DNA from: Bacillus sp. FJAT-18017
GTDB taxonomy: Bacteria > Bacillota > Bacilli > Bacillales > Cytobacillaceae
Length of the DNA stretch: 64,000 nt
Reading direction: 5' to 3'
Assembly (NCBI RefSeq): GCF_001278805.1
Contig: NZ_CP012602.1
Coordinates: 3,259,501 to 3,323,500 of the forward strand
This document shows, in pieces, positions 27,932 to 36,633 of the stretch. Below the pieces are notes generated by a model that worked only from the letters and a program-made list of their open reading frames with translations, had not been told where the DNA came from and did not search any database. Position 1 is the stretch's first letter; each line of letters begins with the position of its first letter. The translations under genes were made by a program, and so were the position numbers.

Positions 27932-30309
27932 TTGCCCGCTTCTCCTTTCACCGTAACGGATGGCATCCTTACCATTGGATCCTGCTGCTGACCCGATTTT
28001 TCAAGCCTAAGGATGATTTCGCCCTTATCCGAAATAAACCTTGAAGGATTATCAGTTAACTTCGTTGTCAAATCATTTAACTCCGTATATTTCTTTGAAG
28101 ATTGGTCAAGGATTGACCATTTTGTCTCATTTGAGTACCAGGTGACACTTATTTCACTTATGGTGATTTTCTTTCCGATAAATTGCTTTGGAAGAACTAG
28201 AGAGTAATCATAGGTTCCGTTAGCAACCATCATTTCCCTTCCCTCCGGCATTTTGTCGAAAATTTCTCCCTCTACAGGAATAAGATTTTTTGTTAAAGCC
28301 TCTTCCTTTAAAGTGAAAGGCCCGTTCAGTTCAGATTCAATATCCGCCGCCTGGTAAATGAGTGACAAACTATTGGTCGTTTTGCTTTTCCCAGGAATTT
28401 CAACCTTCAGTACAGGTTGTTTCGTTATGCCATAGATGATTGGAAGGTTCTTGTTCGGGCCTTGATTATACAAGTACTCAATTGCCCCATATTCCAATTT
28501 TTCTTTTTTCATTTTATCGATATCAAGGTTGGGCTGCGGGTTATAATAGCCGCCATTCGCAGGTGTCAGTGGTCCGGAAAGATATCCATTGGCTATCTCC
28601 TTATCAACCTCAAGGGTTCCACCTTTTTTTAATTGTCCCAGGTCAACCCGCTTGGACCCCGACCAAACATACATATTCTCAAAATCGTACGGGAAGTTAT
28701 TTACAATTGTTCCTTTCAGATTTTTGCCATCATACCGAAGATTGATAGCAAAATCGCCCTCCGCTTCCTTGATGACAGGTCCGTATACCGTCCTAGTTGA
28801 CCAATACTCCACGTTCGGAAACGTATACTTATCTTCCTTTCGCCCTTCTTCAAAGACCGCGTAACGCTGTGGCGCGGACGACTGCATGGATGGGGAGCCT
28901 GGTATTGCATTAAATTCCCCGCTTGGGAATACCATTTCATAATCCCCGCTCGTATTCGATAGGAGTGAAACTGCCTCGACCCCCTGCAGAATGCCGCCCT
29001 CAGCCTTAAGGACGGAGAGCTGGTTCATCTGTGGCTTAGAAATACGATCCTTCGCGCCAATGCCAAAAATTACTGCCGAAATCAGGAGAGCGAAAGCAGG
29101 GACAATCCACCAAGCATGCTCTCGCTTATCAAATCTTTTTAACAACAGATAGAGTACCGGTGCCGCCAGCAATACATAGATAATCAGCATGAGTGTAATT
29201 TGCCCAACCGAAAAGTTCACGGATGGGAAATACTCATTTGTTTGAGCAAAATCCATATAATATTGTTCAAAAGGATTCATATATCCTTGATTACTATTAA
29301 AAGTAGAAAGCGAACTTTGGCTAAGAATTGACGTGGTTAGCCACTCCCCATATCCCTTCCATGAAGCTACAGGATTGTCACCCAGAGAGAAAGCTGTTTG
29401 CCAGATTTCACCGGAACCATAATCCTTTTTAACAAGAACAGGGACATCGCCGCTTTTCTCGACAACCGTGGCTCCATCCGAGACCTCACCGTGAAAAACT
29501 GGAACATTTGCAAAACTTGCCCCCGGCTTAACGGCAGACTTAAGCTTGGTCAGGTTGGCTGCCGTTTCAGTTGTTGGTATCATCGGCAGTTCGGTAAACA
29601 ATTCTCCATACGCCTGCTGGGCATCCGCCGCGCCTCCCACAATTAGTACTCCGCCATCTTTGGCCCAGCCGAGTATCGCTTGCTGCTGCAACTCATTTAG
29701 TCCTGACAAAGGATAGCCATCAATAGCAAGAACATCCAAATTATCAAGGCCTATTTTATCTTCTGGGATAAAGTCAGGTTCAATAATAAGCGAATTGGTA
29801 TTGGCTGCCCCTGGCAGTGATTTAAGTTCCTTCAGCCTGTCCGGTTCCTCACTTAGGAGGCCAAGTATTTTCCAGGAGGGGTCAACATATTTAAGTGAAA
29901 GCTTCTTTGAACCAGTGAAGGATGTTTCCTTTCCATCTTGCCAATCTCCTTTGTAAAGGAAAATTTCCTGAACGTTTGGGCTACTGTACATCCCTTCATT
30001 CGAAATGCCCGGAATCGATACGATGTACTCTTTCTTGCCGCCCTTCGGAATATCTATATGGAGAACTTTTGATCCGGAAGAGCTGTAGGTTGGGTAAAAA
30101 TTGATTAATAAATCCCCTTTAAAATCGGCGCCTTTGTTTTCGACTGTCACTTTAACAGGAAAACCGTAACCGCTTTTTATTTTCCCGTCAAAGCCTGCTT
30201 CCGTCCGAATTGTGATGCCGCTATTCGCTGCAATGGCCGGTTGAGCAATACTGACGAGCAGAAAAAGCATCAAGAAAAGGGATACCCATTTTCTAATATG
30301 TAATGCCAA
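27928..30309 (-). CDS. large exported membrane protein, first gene of accessory operon
   Basis: 793 residues. A signal peptide (WVSLFLMLFLLVSIAQPAIA, likely cleaved near residue 28) leads to an extracytoplasmic region. This opens with a CARDB/NEW3-like sandwich (VKVTVENKGADFKGDLLINF), followed by a GATase1-like segment (DVLAIDGYPLSGLNELQQQ to GGVLIVGG). Two membrane helices lie near 368-390 and 400-418, with a long beta-rich C-terminal part after them. The start is TTG after TAGGGGGAATAGTC. It precedes the ABC transporter genes with 4-bp overlap, as do GldG-like accessory proteins in other phyla, but I claim no orthology. Function unknown. Confidence 0.8.
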   Translation of the reverse strand: MALHIRKWVSLFLMLFLLVSIAQPAIAANSGITIRTEAGFDGKIKSGYGFPVKVTVENKGADFKGDLLINFYPTYSSSGSKVLHIDIPKGGKKEYIVSIPGISNEGMYSSPNVQEIFLYKGDWQDGKETSFTGSKKLSLKYVDPSWKILGLLSEEPDRLKELKSLPGAANTNSLIIEPDFIPEDKIGLDNLDVLAIDGYPLSGLNELQQQAILGWAKDGGVLIVGGAADAQQAYGELFTELPMIPTTETAANLTKLKSAVKPGASFANVPVFHGEVSDGATVVEKSGDVPVLVKKDYGSGEIWQTAFSLGDNPVASWKGYGEWLTTSILSQSSLSTFNSNQGYMNPFEQYYMDFAQTNEYFPSVNFSVGQITLMLIIYVLLAAPVLYLLLKRFDKREHAWWIVPAFALLISAVIFGIGAKDRISKPQMNQLSVLKAEGGILQGVEAVSLLSNTSGDYEMVFPSGEFNAIPGSPSMQSSAPQRYAVFEEGRKEDKYTFPNVEYWSTRTVYGPVIKEAEGDFAINLRYDGKNLKGTIVNNFPYDFENMYVWSGSKRVDLGQLKKGGTLEVDKEIANGYLSGPLTPANGGYYNPQPNLDIDKMKKEKLEYGAIEYLYNQGPNKNLPIIYGITKQPVLKVEIPGKSKTTNSLSLIYQAADIESELNGPFTLKEEALTKNLIPVEGEIFDKMPEGREMMVANGTYDYSLVLPKQFIGKKITISEISVTWYSNETKWSILDQSSKKYTELNDLTTKLTDNPSRFISDKGEIILRLEKSGQQQDPMVRMPSVTVKGEAGK

Positions 30310-30331
30310 GACTATTCCCCCTATTTTTTCT

Positions 30332-30360
30332 TCATAAGATTAGACGTTTGCAAACGTCAA
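30332..30360 (-). promoter_or_regulatory. candidate promoter of the accessory operon
   Basis: Minus strand -35 TTGACG (30355-30360), 17-bp spacer, -10 TTATGA (30332-30337, weak). Overlaps the 16-bp palindrome at 30343-30358, so a bound regulator would block it. Confidence 0.3.
30343..30358. promoter_or_regulatory. perfect 16-bp palindrome, putative operator
   Basis: GACGTTTGCAAACGTC is a perfect inverted repeat without spacer, 34 bp upstream of the first gene of the accessory operon. It has the look of a dimeric repressor site. I do not recognise it as the site of a known Bacillus regulator. Confidence 0.5.
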
Positions 30361-30401
30361 AACACTGCAATTTTTTATGTAAAAAAGAAAATAATTCCTT
30401 T

Positions 30402-30417
30402 AGTGTAATTTTACACT
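30402..30417. promoter_or_regulatory. second inverted repeat AGTGTAA-TT-TTACACT
   Basis: A 7-2-7 inverted repeat lying between the ftsY terminator and the first palindrome, again in the upstream region of the accessory operon. Possible operator; regulator unknown. Confidence 0.35.
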
Positions 30418-30429
30418 GTATTCATATAA

Positions 30430-30467
30430 AAAAACAGTACCGATTTGGAAAACGGTACTGTTTTTTA
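30430..30467 (-). terminator. intrinsic terminator upstream of the accessory operon
   Basis: Stem AACAGTACCG/CGGTACTGTT with A run on one side and T run on the other, so it can work in both directions. On the minus strand it would end transcription coming from ftsY. Confidence 0.85.
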
Positions 30468-30477
30468 AAATTGGCTG

Positions 30478-30740
30478 TGTTGATTTCCGCTTCACAAAGG
30501 GAAGCTCCCAAGAAAAATCTTCTCAGAGACAGGCGCATTTTGCCTGTCGCGAGACACTACGCTTTCCGCGGGCGGCCTTGGGAGCCTCCTCGGCGAGAGA
30601 TGAGTGGGGTCTCCCACTGGCCTTTGCTCCCGCAGGACGTTGAATAATCGGCCCTGAAGAAGCTCCGCAGGAGAAAATGCGTTTTTTGCATTTTCGAACG
30701 AGTCTTCGCGTCTTCCGCTCCAATCCACAGTGCAAAAATC
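30478..30740. repeat. composite copy of GC-rich interspersed repeat (family B)
   Basis: Between ftsY and the accessory operon. The landmarks TTGATTTCCGCTTCA, CGCTTTCCGCGGGCGG, GTGGGGTCTCCC, CTCCCGCAGGA and AGTCTTCGCGTCTTCCGCTCC appear in the order typical of this Bacillaceae repeat, but are separated by two extra segments (about 30494-30548 and 30640-30702). No coding potential. The second copy in this window is at 57040. Confidence 0.65.
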
Positions 30741-30777
30741 ATTAATATACATTTTTATTAACACATTCTAAAATATT

Positions 30778-31764
30778 CTATTCTGTTTTATCAACCTGGT
30801 CGGCAAATAGTCCATAAACATATTTTTCAGGATTAAATTCCTGAAGGTCGTCCATTTTTTCACCGAGTCCTACAAACTTGACTGGTATTTGCAGCTCATT
30901 CCTGATGGCCAGAACAATACCACCTTTTGCTGTCCCGTCCAGTTTAGAAAGTACAATACCGGTTACATCCGTTGCTTCTTTAAAGGTTTTTGCCTGGATC
31001 AAAGCGTTTTGTCCGGTAGTCGCATCGAGGACGAGAAGTACCTCATGTGGCGCTCCAGGAATTTCCCTTTCAATTACACGCTTAACCTTTTCAAGCTCCT
31101 TCATGAGGTTAACCTTATTTTGAAGTCTGCCCGCCGTATCGCAAAGCAGAATATCGGATTTCCTTGATTTAGCCGCCTGAATTGCGTCATACATGACAGC
31201 TGCAGGATCCGACCCCTCTGCTTGCTTTATAACAGGAGCACCTACCCGCTGACCCCAAACTTCAAGTTGATCAATTGCCCCGGCCCGGAATGTGTCTCCG
31301 GCGGCAAGGAGTACGGTTTTCCCTTCGCTAATGTATTTGTGGGCAAGCTTGCCTATTGTTGTTGTTTTTCCAACACCATTCACTCCAACAAACAGGACAA
31401 CAGTCAGGGCGCCGTCTTGAATATTAAGATCGGAAGACAGGTTTTCACCAGCATTGTAAATATCCACAAGCTTTTCAGAAATAACACTCTGAACTTCCGC
31501 AGGATCCTGGATATTGCGCCTCTTCACCTCGAGCTTTAGCTGGTCAATTAATTCCATGACGGTATCAAAACCGACATCTGCCTGAATCAGGATTTCTTCC
31601 AGTTCTTCAAAGAAGTCCTCATCAACCTTTCTATATCTGGCAACAAGGTCATTTACTTTGCCTGAAAAACTATTCCGTGTTTTCGACAGCCCATCCCTGA
31701 ACTTTTCTGATACACTATCTGTCTGCTTGGTAAAGGTTTCTTTTAATTTCTTAAAAAAACTCAT
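30778..31764 (-). CDS. ftsY: signal recognition particle receptor FtsY
   Basis: SRP receptor GTPase that docks ribosome-SRP complexes at the membrane. The N domain (about 1-110) is followed by a G domain with P-loop GVNGVGKTTTIGK, DTAGRLQ and SKLDGTAKG. The acidic N-terminal A domain is absent, as usual in Bacillus (328 residues). It lies 15 bp downstream of smc in the conserved rnc-smc-ftsY order. In B. subtilis ylxM-ffh follow closely; here 12 kb of accessory genes intervene. Confidence 0.97.
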   Translation of the reverse strand: MSFFKKLKETFTKQTDSVSEKFRDGLSKTRNSFSGKVNDLVARYRKVDEDFFEELEEILIQADVGFDTVMELIDQLKLEVKRRNIQDPAEVQSVISEKLVDIYNAGENLSSDLNIQDGALTVVLFVGVNGVGKTTTIGKLAHKYISEGKTVLLAAGDTFRAGAIDQLEVWGQRVGAPVIKQAEGSDPAAVMYDAIQAAKSRKSDILLCDTAGRLQNKVNLMKELEKVKRVIEREIPGAPHEVLLVLDATTGQNALIQAKTFKEATDVTGIVLSKLDGTAKGGIVLAIRNELQIPVKFVGLGEKMDDLQEFNPEKYVYGLFADQVDKTE

Positions 31765-31779
31765 ATCAGCACCCCGTTT

Positions 31780-34700
31780 TTAAGTTTCAACAAGCTCTTT
31801 CGTATCTTCCAGCCTCACTGATACCAATTTCGAGACGCCGGATTCCTGCATTGTCACTCCATAAAGGACATCAGCTTCCTCCATGGTGCCCTTGCGGTGG
31901 GTTATGACAATAAATTGGGTCCCTGCACTGTACCGTTTCAAGTACTGGCTAAATCTGTACACATTTGCCTCATCAAGAGCAGCTTCCACTTCGTCCAGAA
32001 TACAGAACGGTACCGGCCGTACCTTCAGAATGGAAAATAGAAGTGCAATCGCTGTCAGTGCCCTCTCCCCGCCTGAGAGCAGTCCAAGATTCTGAAGCTT
32101 TTTCCCTGGCGGTTGGGCAACAATATCAACGCCTGTATTCAGGAGGTCATCCGGGTTTGTTAACCGGAGGTCTGCCCGCCCGCCGCCAAATAGAGCACGG
32201 AATACAGTTTCAAAATGAGACCGGATAGCCGTAAACGTTTCTTCAAACCGTTTAATCATTTCCTCGTCCATTTCGCCAATAACCTGGAAGAGGGTATCTT
32301 TTGCAACTTGAAGATCATTTTTTTGAATAAGAAGGAATTCATAACGTTCAGATACACGTTCGTATTCCTCAATTGCCCCCAAGTTAACATTACCAAGCTC
32401 ATCGATCGCCCTCTTAATGAGCTTTACCCTTCTCCGGGCTTCCTCAGCCGGAATTGTTAATGGATATTGCTGCTTGGCGCCATCAAAGGTTAGCAGATAT
32501 TCCTCACGTAGGTGGCCCAGTTTCGTTTCAAGCTCAACGTCCAGTCTATTCAGCTTAACTTCCTCGTCCTTCAGAGCCTCTGACATCCCTTTATGCTGGC
32601 GCCTTAATTCCTTTGCTTCAGCCTCGGATTGTTCCAATGCCGAATTCAATTGAAGCCGTTCTTCCCTTCGCGCCGAGATAAGCTTAAGTGCATTTTCCTT
32701 GTCGCGAAGCTTTTCGGAAGCAGCCGCAATAAGCTGCTCCTCACCTGAAGAATTCCCTTGCATTTCAGAAACGAGCAAGTCATGATCTTCCTGGTAAGTA
32801 TCAAGTTTTTCTGTAACTTCAGCTAGCTCTTCGGCAATTCTGTCCGCACGCTCCTTCGCATGGACATATTGCTCATTCTTAGATGCATACTCCACCTTCA
32901 AGCTATTGATTTCTTCAGTTAACGCCTCGCGGGAAGTGACTGCAAGGGCCTTTTTCTGAGTCAGGCTGGCAATTTCATTGTCCAATGCTGCAATCTTTTC
33001 TTTAGCATTGAGAAGAATTTCTTCCAGTTCCTGTTTTCTCTTTTGCAGACCTTGCTTTTCTTCTTGAAGCAAACCCTTTTCCATATCGTAAATCGATAAG
33101 CGTTCATTAATATTTTTCAGCTGCAATTCAGCTTCCCTAAGTTCTCCCTTCAGGCGCTGTTCGGAAAGGCGGTTATCCTCCCCTGCCTTCCTGGACTCTT
33201 CCTGGGCTGCCTGCTTAAGAGTAACATCCTGCTTCAATTGCTTTACCGAATCCTCAAGCTTGGCCGTCTTTTCTTCCATCTCATTGATTTTAACCTTTAA
33301 ATCATCCAATTCGGTTTTCCTGCTCAATAGGCTGGTAGAATTCTGTTTTAAAGCACCACCTGTCATTGAGCCACCCGCATTTACAACATCGCCTTCAAGT
33401 GTGACAATCCGGAACCGATATTGCATGGTTCTGGCAATCTCGTTTGCCCCTTTTAAATCCCTTGCAATTAAGACCGTTCCAAGAAGGTTTTCAATTATTT
33501 GCCTGTATTTTTCATCAAAACCCACCAGGCTGGCCGCTGTTCCAATAAAAGAAGGGTGCTGGCGGGCAAATTCCAATTGCGCGCTGGAAACGGCTTTCCC
33601 TTTTATAACGCTGAGAGGCAGGAAAGTCGCCCTTCCAGAAGAACTCCTTTTTAGGAAAGCGATAGCCTCACGAGCGCTTTGTTCGGAGTCCACAATAATA
33701 TTTTGAAGCGCCCCGCCAAGAGCTGTTTCAATAGCTGCCTGAAATTCTTTAGGCACATTGACTACTTCCGCGACCGCTCCTTCAATTCCGTTAAGTTTTC
33801 CATCCCGGGCCTTTAATACTTCTTTGACTCCCTGGAAGAAACCTGAATATCCATCTTCCATCTCTTCCAGCATATCCTTGCGCGACTTTGCCTGTTGAAG
33901 ATATTGATAAGCCTGATAAAGGATTTTTTCCTGGTTTTGATAGGCCGAAGCAGCATTTTCCAGCTCCCTCTTACCATCCATGAAGGTTTTGACTTGAAGA
34001 TGGAGCTCTTTTGAGACACGGTCTAGTTCGGACTGAAGCTTCTCTACTCTGTTAATAGCCTCTGTTCTTTCCTCTATGAACCTTTTGTTATCCTCATCGA
34101 GCCTAGAGCTTTTTCTTTTGATTTGCTCCAGTTGTGTGTCAACAAGGCTTGACTCGTTTCTTGCTCCCGCCTGGCCATTCAGTTCATCAAAATATTCACT
34201 TTTTAATGATTCGATTTTATCATCTGCATCTTCACTTAAAAGAAATAGCTGCTGCTGCTTGGCCTTCAGACTTTTCTGAAGCCCCGCCGCTTCCTTTCCA
34301 AGTGCTTCGGCAATCCCGGCAAGCCTGACTTTTTCCTGTTCAAGCAAATGCTTTTTGGAAGAAAACTCTTTAATATTTTCTTCAAGCTGTTTTCGGTTTT
34401 GCGAGGCATTTTTCTTTCGCTCTTTCAGTACCTCTTTTTTGCCTTCTAGCTTCTCAAGCTCTTCACTCGCTAAAAGAAGGACATTTTGCAGGTCGCTGAC
34501 AGATTCATCAACAGCTGTAATCCGGTCGCGGGTTTGTTCAATTTCAGCCTCTTGCTTTTGCAGTTGGGCAGAAAGCTTTATTTCTTCCTGTTTGTGTTGT
34601 CCAAGGAGTTCTGATAGCTTCTCCCATTTTAAATGAAGTTCTTCAATATCATAAACAGTCAGCGCAACTTCAATCTTTTCAAGCTCTTCCCGTTTCTCCT

Positions 34701-35346
34701 TGTAGTCACGGGCAATTGATGCCTGAATTTTAAGCGGTTCAACCTGACTCTCCAACTCGTAGAGGATATCCTGAACTCTGTTGAGGTTTTCCTGTGTTTC
34801 CGCAAGTTTCAGTTCAGCCTTCTTCTTGCGTGTCTTATACTTGAGGACACCTGCCGCTTCCTCGAAAATCGTTCTTCGTTCTTCTGCTTTGCTATTCAGG
34901 ATCTCGTCCACTTTTCCCTGGCTAATAATCGAAAAAGCTTCTCTCCCAAGTCCCGAATCCATAAACAAATCAATAATATCCTTCAGTCTGCATGGTTGCT
35001 TATTTATTTGGAATTCACTTTCGCCAGATCGGAATACCCGTCTTGTTACACTAACTTCGTTATAATCAATTGCAAGCTTTTGATCTTCATTGTCCAGAGT
35101 TAGCGTGACTTCCGCAAAATTAAGCGGTTTACGGGAATCACTTCCGGAAAAAATGATATCCTCCATTTTTGTCCCGCGCAGGGATTTTGCCGATTGTTCG
35201 CCTAGCACCCAGCGGATCGCGTCTATTACATTGCTTTTGCCGCTGCCGTTTGGTCCAACCACTGCCGTGACCCCGGGTACAAAATCAACGCCAATCCTTT
35301 CCGCAAAGGATTTGAATCCAACTACTTCAAGCCGTTTTAAATACAT
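31780..35346 (-). CDS. smc: chromosome partition protein SMC
   Basis: Structural maintenance of chromosomes ATPase, core of the condensin that organises and segregates the nucleoid with ScpAB. The N-terminal Walker A VGPNGSGKSNVIDAI is at about 31-45. Two long coiled-coil arms flank a hinge domain near 500-660 (GGSMTGG). The C-terminal head has the LLSGGERALTAIALL signature and Walker B FCILDEVEAALDEANV. Length 1188 matches B. subtilis Smc. 28 bp downstream of rnc. Confidence 0.98.
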   Translation of the reverse strand: MYLKRLEVVGFKSFAERIGVDFVPGVTAVVGPNGSGKSNVIDAIRWVLGEQSAKSLRGTKMEDIIFSGSDSRKPLNFAEVTLTLDNEDQKLAIDYNEVSVTRRVFRSGESEFQINKQPCRLKDIIDLFMDSGLGREAFSIISQGKVDEILNSKAEERRTIFEEAAGVLKYKTRKKKAELKLAETQENLNRVQDILYELESQVEPLKIQASIARDYKEKREELEKIEVALTVYDIEELHLKWEKLSELLGQHKQEEIKLSAQLQKQEAEIEQTRDRITAVDESVSDLQNVLLLASEELEKLEGKKEVLKERKKNASQNRKQLEENIKEFSSKKHLLEQEKVRLAGIAEALGKEAAGLQKSLKAKQQQLFLLSEDADDKIESLKSEYFDELNGQAGARNESSLVDTQLEQIKRKSSRLDEDNKRFIEERTEAINRVEKLQSELDRVSKELHLQVKTFMDGKRELENAASAYQNQEKILYQAYQYLQQAKSRKDMLEEMEDGYSGFFQGVKEVLKARDGKLNGIEGAVAEVVNVPKEFQAAIETALGGALQNIIVDSEQSAREAIAFLKRSSSGRATFLPLSVIKGKAVSSAQLEFARQHPSFIGTAASLVGFDEKYRQIIENLLGTVLIARDLKGANEIARTMQYRFRIVTLEGDVVNAGGSMTGGALKQNSTSLLSRKTELDDLKVKINEMEEKTAKLEDSVKQLKQDVTLKQAAQEESRKAGEDNRLSEQRLKGELREAELQLKNINERLSIYDMEKGLLQEEKQGLQKRKQELEEILLNAKEKIAALDNEIASLTQKKALAVTSREALTEEINSLKVEYASKNEQYVHAKERADRIAEELAEVTEKLDTYQEDHDLLVSEMQGNSSGEEQLIAAASEKLRDKENALKLISARREERLQLNSALEQSEAEAKELRRQHKGMSEALKDEEVKLNRLDVELETKLGHLREEYLLTFDGAKQQYPLTIPAEEARRRVKLIKRAIDELGNVNLGAIEEYERVSERYEFLLIQKNDLQVAKDTLFQVIGEMDEEMIKRFEETFTAIRSHFETVFRALFGGGRADLRLTNPDDLLNTGVDIVAQPPGKKLQNLGLLSGGERALTAIALLFSILKVRPVPFCILDEVEAALDEANVYRFSQYLKRYSAGTQFIVITHRKGTMEEADVLYGVTMQESGVSKLVSVRLEDTKELVET

Positions 35347-35374
35347 GATTGTCTCTCCCTCAGGTTTTGGCGGC

Positions 35375-36130
35375 TCACTTTATCTCTGCATCTTTCTTTG
35401 GCCTAAGCTTGGACAAGGCCATTTGCGCAGCCAATTGTTCAGCTTCTTTTTTCGACCGCCCAGTGCCTACTCCCAGTTCTTCCCCATTCAAGGTAACACG
35501 GGAAACAAATTCACGATTGTGTGCAGGCCCCTTTTCCTGGAGAACCTTATATTCAATCGTTCCCGTTCCATCCCTTTGTATAAGTTCCTGAAGCTGGCTC
35601 TTATAATCCATCACATGCGAAAAAGCACCTGCATTCACTTTTGGAAATACCACTTTTTCAAGAAATTGAATAACTGTATCTATCCCTTGGTCAAGATACA
35701 GTGCACCAATGAATGCCTCAAAAACATCAGCCAGCAATGCAGGGCGTGCTCTGCCCCCAGTCATTTCTTCGCCTTTGCCGAGCAAAATCAGCTTACCGAA
35801 TGAAAGTTCATTTGCAAAAGATACCAGTGACGGCTCGCAAACAATTGCGGCGCGCAGCTTGGTCAGCTCACCTTCGCTCATCATTGGGTATTTTTTAAAA
35901 AGGAACTTTGACACGGTCAATTCCAGTACGGCATCTCCTAAAAACTCCAGCCGCTCATTGTCTTCAAATGGCTTCCTGCGATGCTCATTCACATAGGATG
36001 AATGGGTAAAGGCCTGCTTGAGAAGATTTTCATCCGAAAACTCAATTCCGATTTCAGATTGGAATTCCTTAAACAGATTTTTTTTTGCGCGATTCGCGTT
36101 TGTCTCTTTTTCCTTATTGTATTTGCGCAT
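35375..36130 (-). CDS. rnc: ribonuclease III
   Basis: Double-strand-specific endonuclease processing rRNA and scRNA. The catalytic signature [13 protein letters not shown] is present, with the second metal-binding region in [16 protein letters not shown] dsRNA-binding domain occupies about 175-245. I moved the start to the ATG at 36130 (MRKYNKEKE), which follows AAGGTGGAGACTA and gives 251 residues, the family length; 19 further upstream codons lack conservation. First gene of rnc-smc-ftsY. Confidence 0.95.
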   Translation of the reverse strand: MRKYNKEKETNANRAKKNLFKEFQSEIGIEFSDENLLKQAFTHSSYVNEHRRKPFEDNERLEFLGDAVLELTVSKFLFKKYPMMSEGELTKLRAAIVCEPSLVSFANELSFGKLILLGKGEEMTGGRARPALLADVFEAFIGALYLDQGIDTVIQFLEKVVFPKVNAGAFSHVMDYKSQLQELIQRDGTGTIEYKVLQEKGPAHNREFVSRVTLNGEELGVGTGRSKKEAEQLAAQMALSKLRPKKDAEIK

Positions 36131-36202
36131 TAGTCTCCACCTTGTCATAATCTTTTGCCCGCGCCAAGTTGCGCATCGAAAGTTCATTAGTTCTATAATA
36201 CA

Positions 36203-36230
36203 GAAGAAAGCTCCGTTTGAAAACGGAGCC
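36203..36230 (-). terminator. intrinsic terminator after acpP
   Basis: Minus strand GGCTCCGTTTTCAAACGGAGC followed by TTTCTTC. It lies between acpP and rnc. Confidence 0.7.
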
Positions 36231-36248
36231 TCTAGAGAAATCCTGCGA

Positions 36249-36482
36249 CTAATTTTTGCTATTTATGTAGTTAACAGCATCACCAACCGTGCCGATTTTC
36301 TCAGCATCATCGTCAGAAATTTCCATATCGAATTCATCTTCCAATTCCATTACTAGTTCTACAACATCCAGGGAATCAGCACCAAGATCATCTTTGAAGG
36401 AAGCTTCAAGAGTGACTTGGGATTCGTCAACGCCAAGGCGATCAACGATAATTTTTGTTACGCGTTCTAGTACTTCTGCCAT
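36249..36482 (-). CDS. acpP: acyl carrier protein
   Basis: 77-residue carrier of growing acyl chains in fatty-acid synthesis. The phosphopantetheine attachment Ser is in [14 protein letters not shown]. Strongly acidic, as expected. The ATG at 36482 follows GGGGAGGTGACAAGC; the in-frame codon at 36491 is inside this ribosome-binding site. It lies downstream of fabG, but separated from it by a tandem repeat, and has its own -10 element. Confidence 0.97.
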   Translation of the reverse strand: MAEVLERVTKIIVDRLGVDESQVTLEASFKDDLGADSLDVVELVMELEDEFDMEISDDDAEKIGTVGDAVNYINSKN

Positions 36483-36504
36483 GCTTGTCACCTCCCCTCA
36501 AGCT

Positions 36505-36510
36505 ATTATA
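36505..36510 (-). promoter_or_regulatory. -10 element upstream of acpP
   Basis: Perfect TATAAT on the minus strand, 23 bp before the acpP start. The region 17 bp upstream (TTTCTT) is a poor -35. Independent transcription of acpP is likely, but the exact promoter is uncertain. Confidence 0.4.
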
Positions 36511-36633
36511 GTGTATTTTCTTACAGGAAGAAAGCCGTTAATGCGCAGGTTTTAAGTTTTATAACACTTAGAATTGATCCTGCCATTTTTAAGTTTTAGG
36601 GGCGCACCTACAGAGCCGGGGCTAAACGGGCGC

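Noticed and set aside
30492..30764. Minus-strand frames of 60-90 codons in the ftsY downstream region.
   Set aside because: They lie inside the non-coding family B repeat and have no ribosome-binding site or resemblance to proteins.
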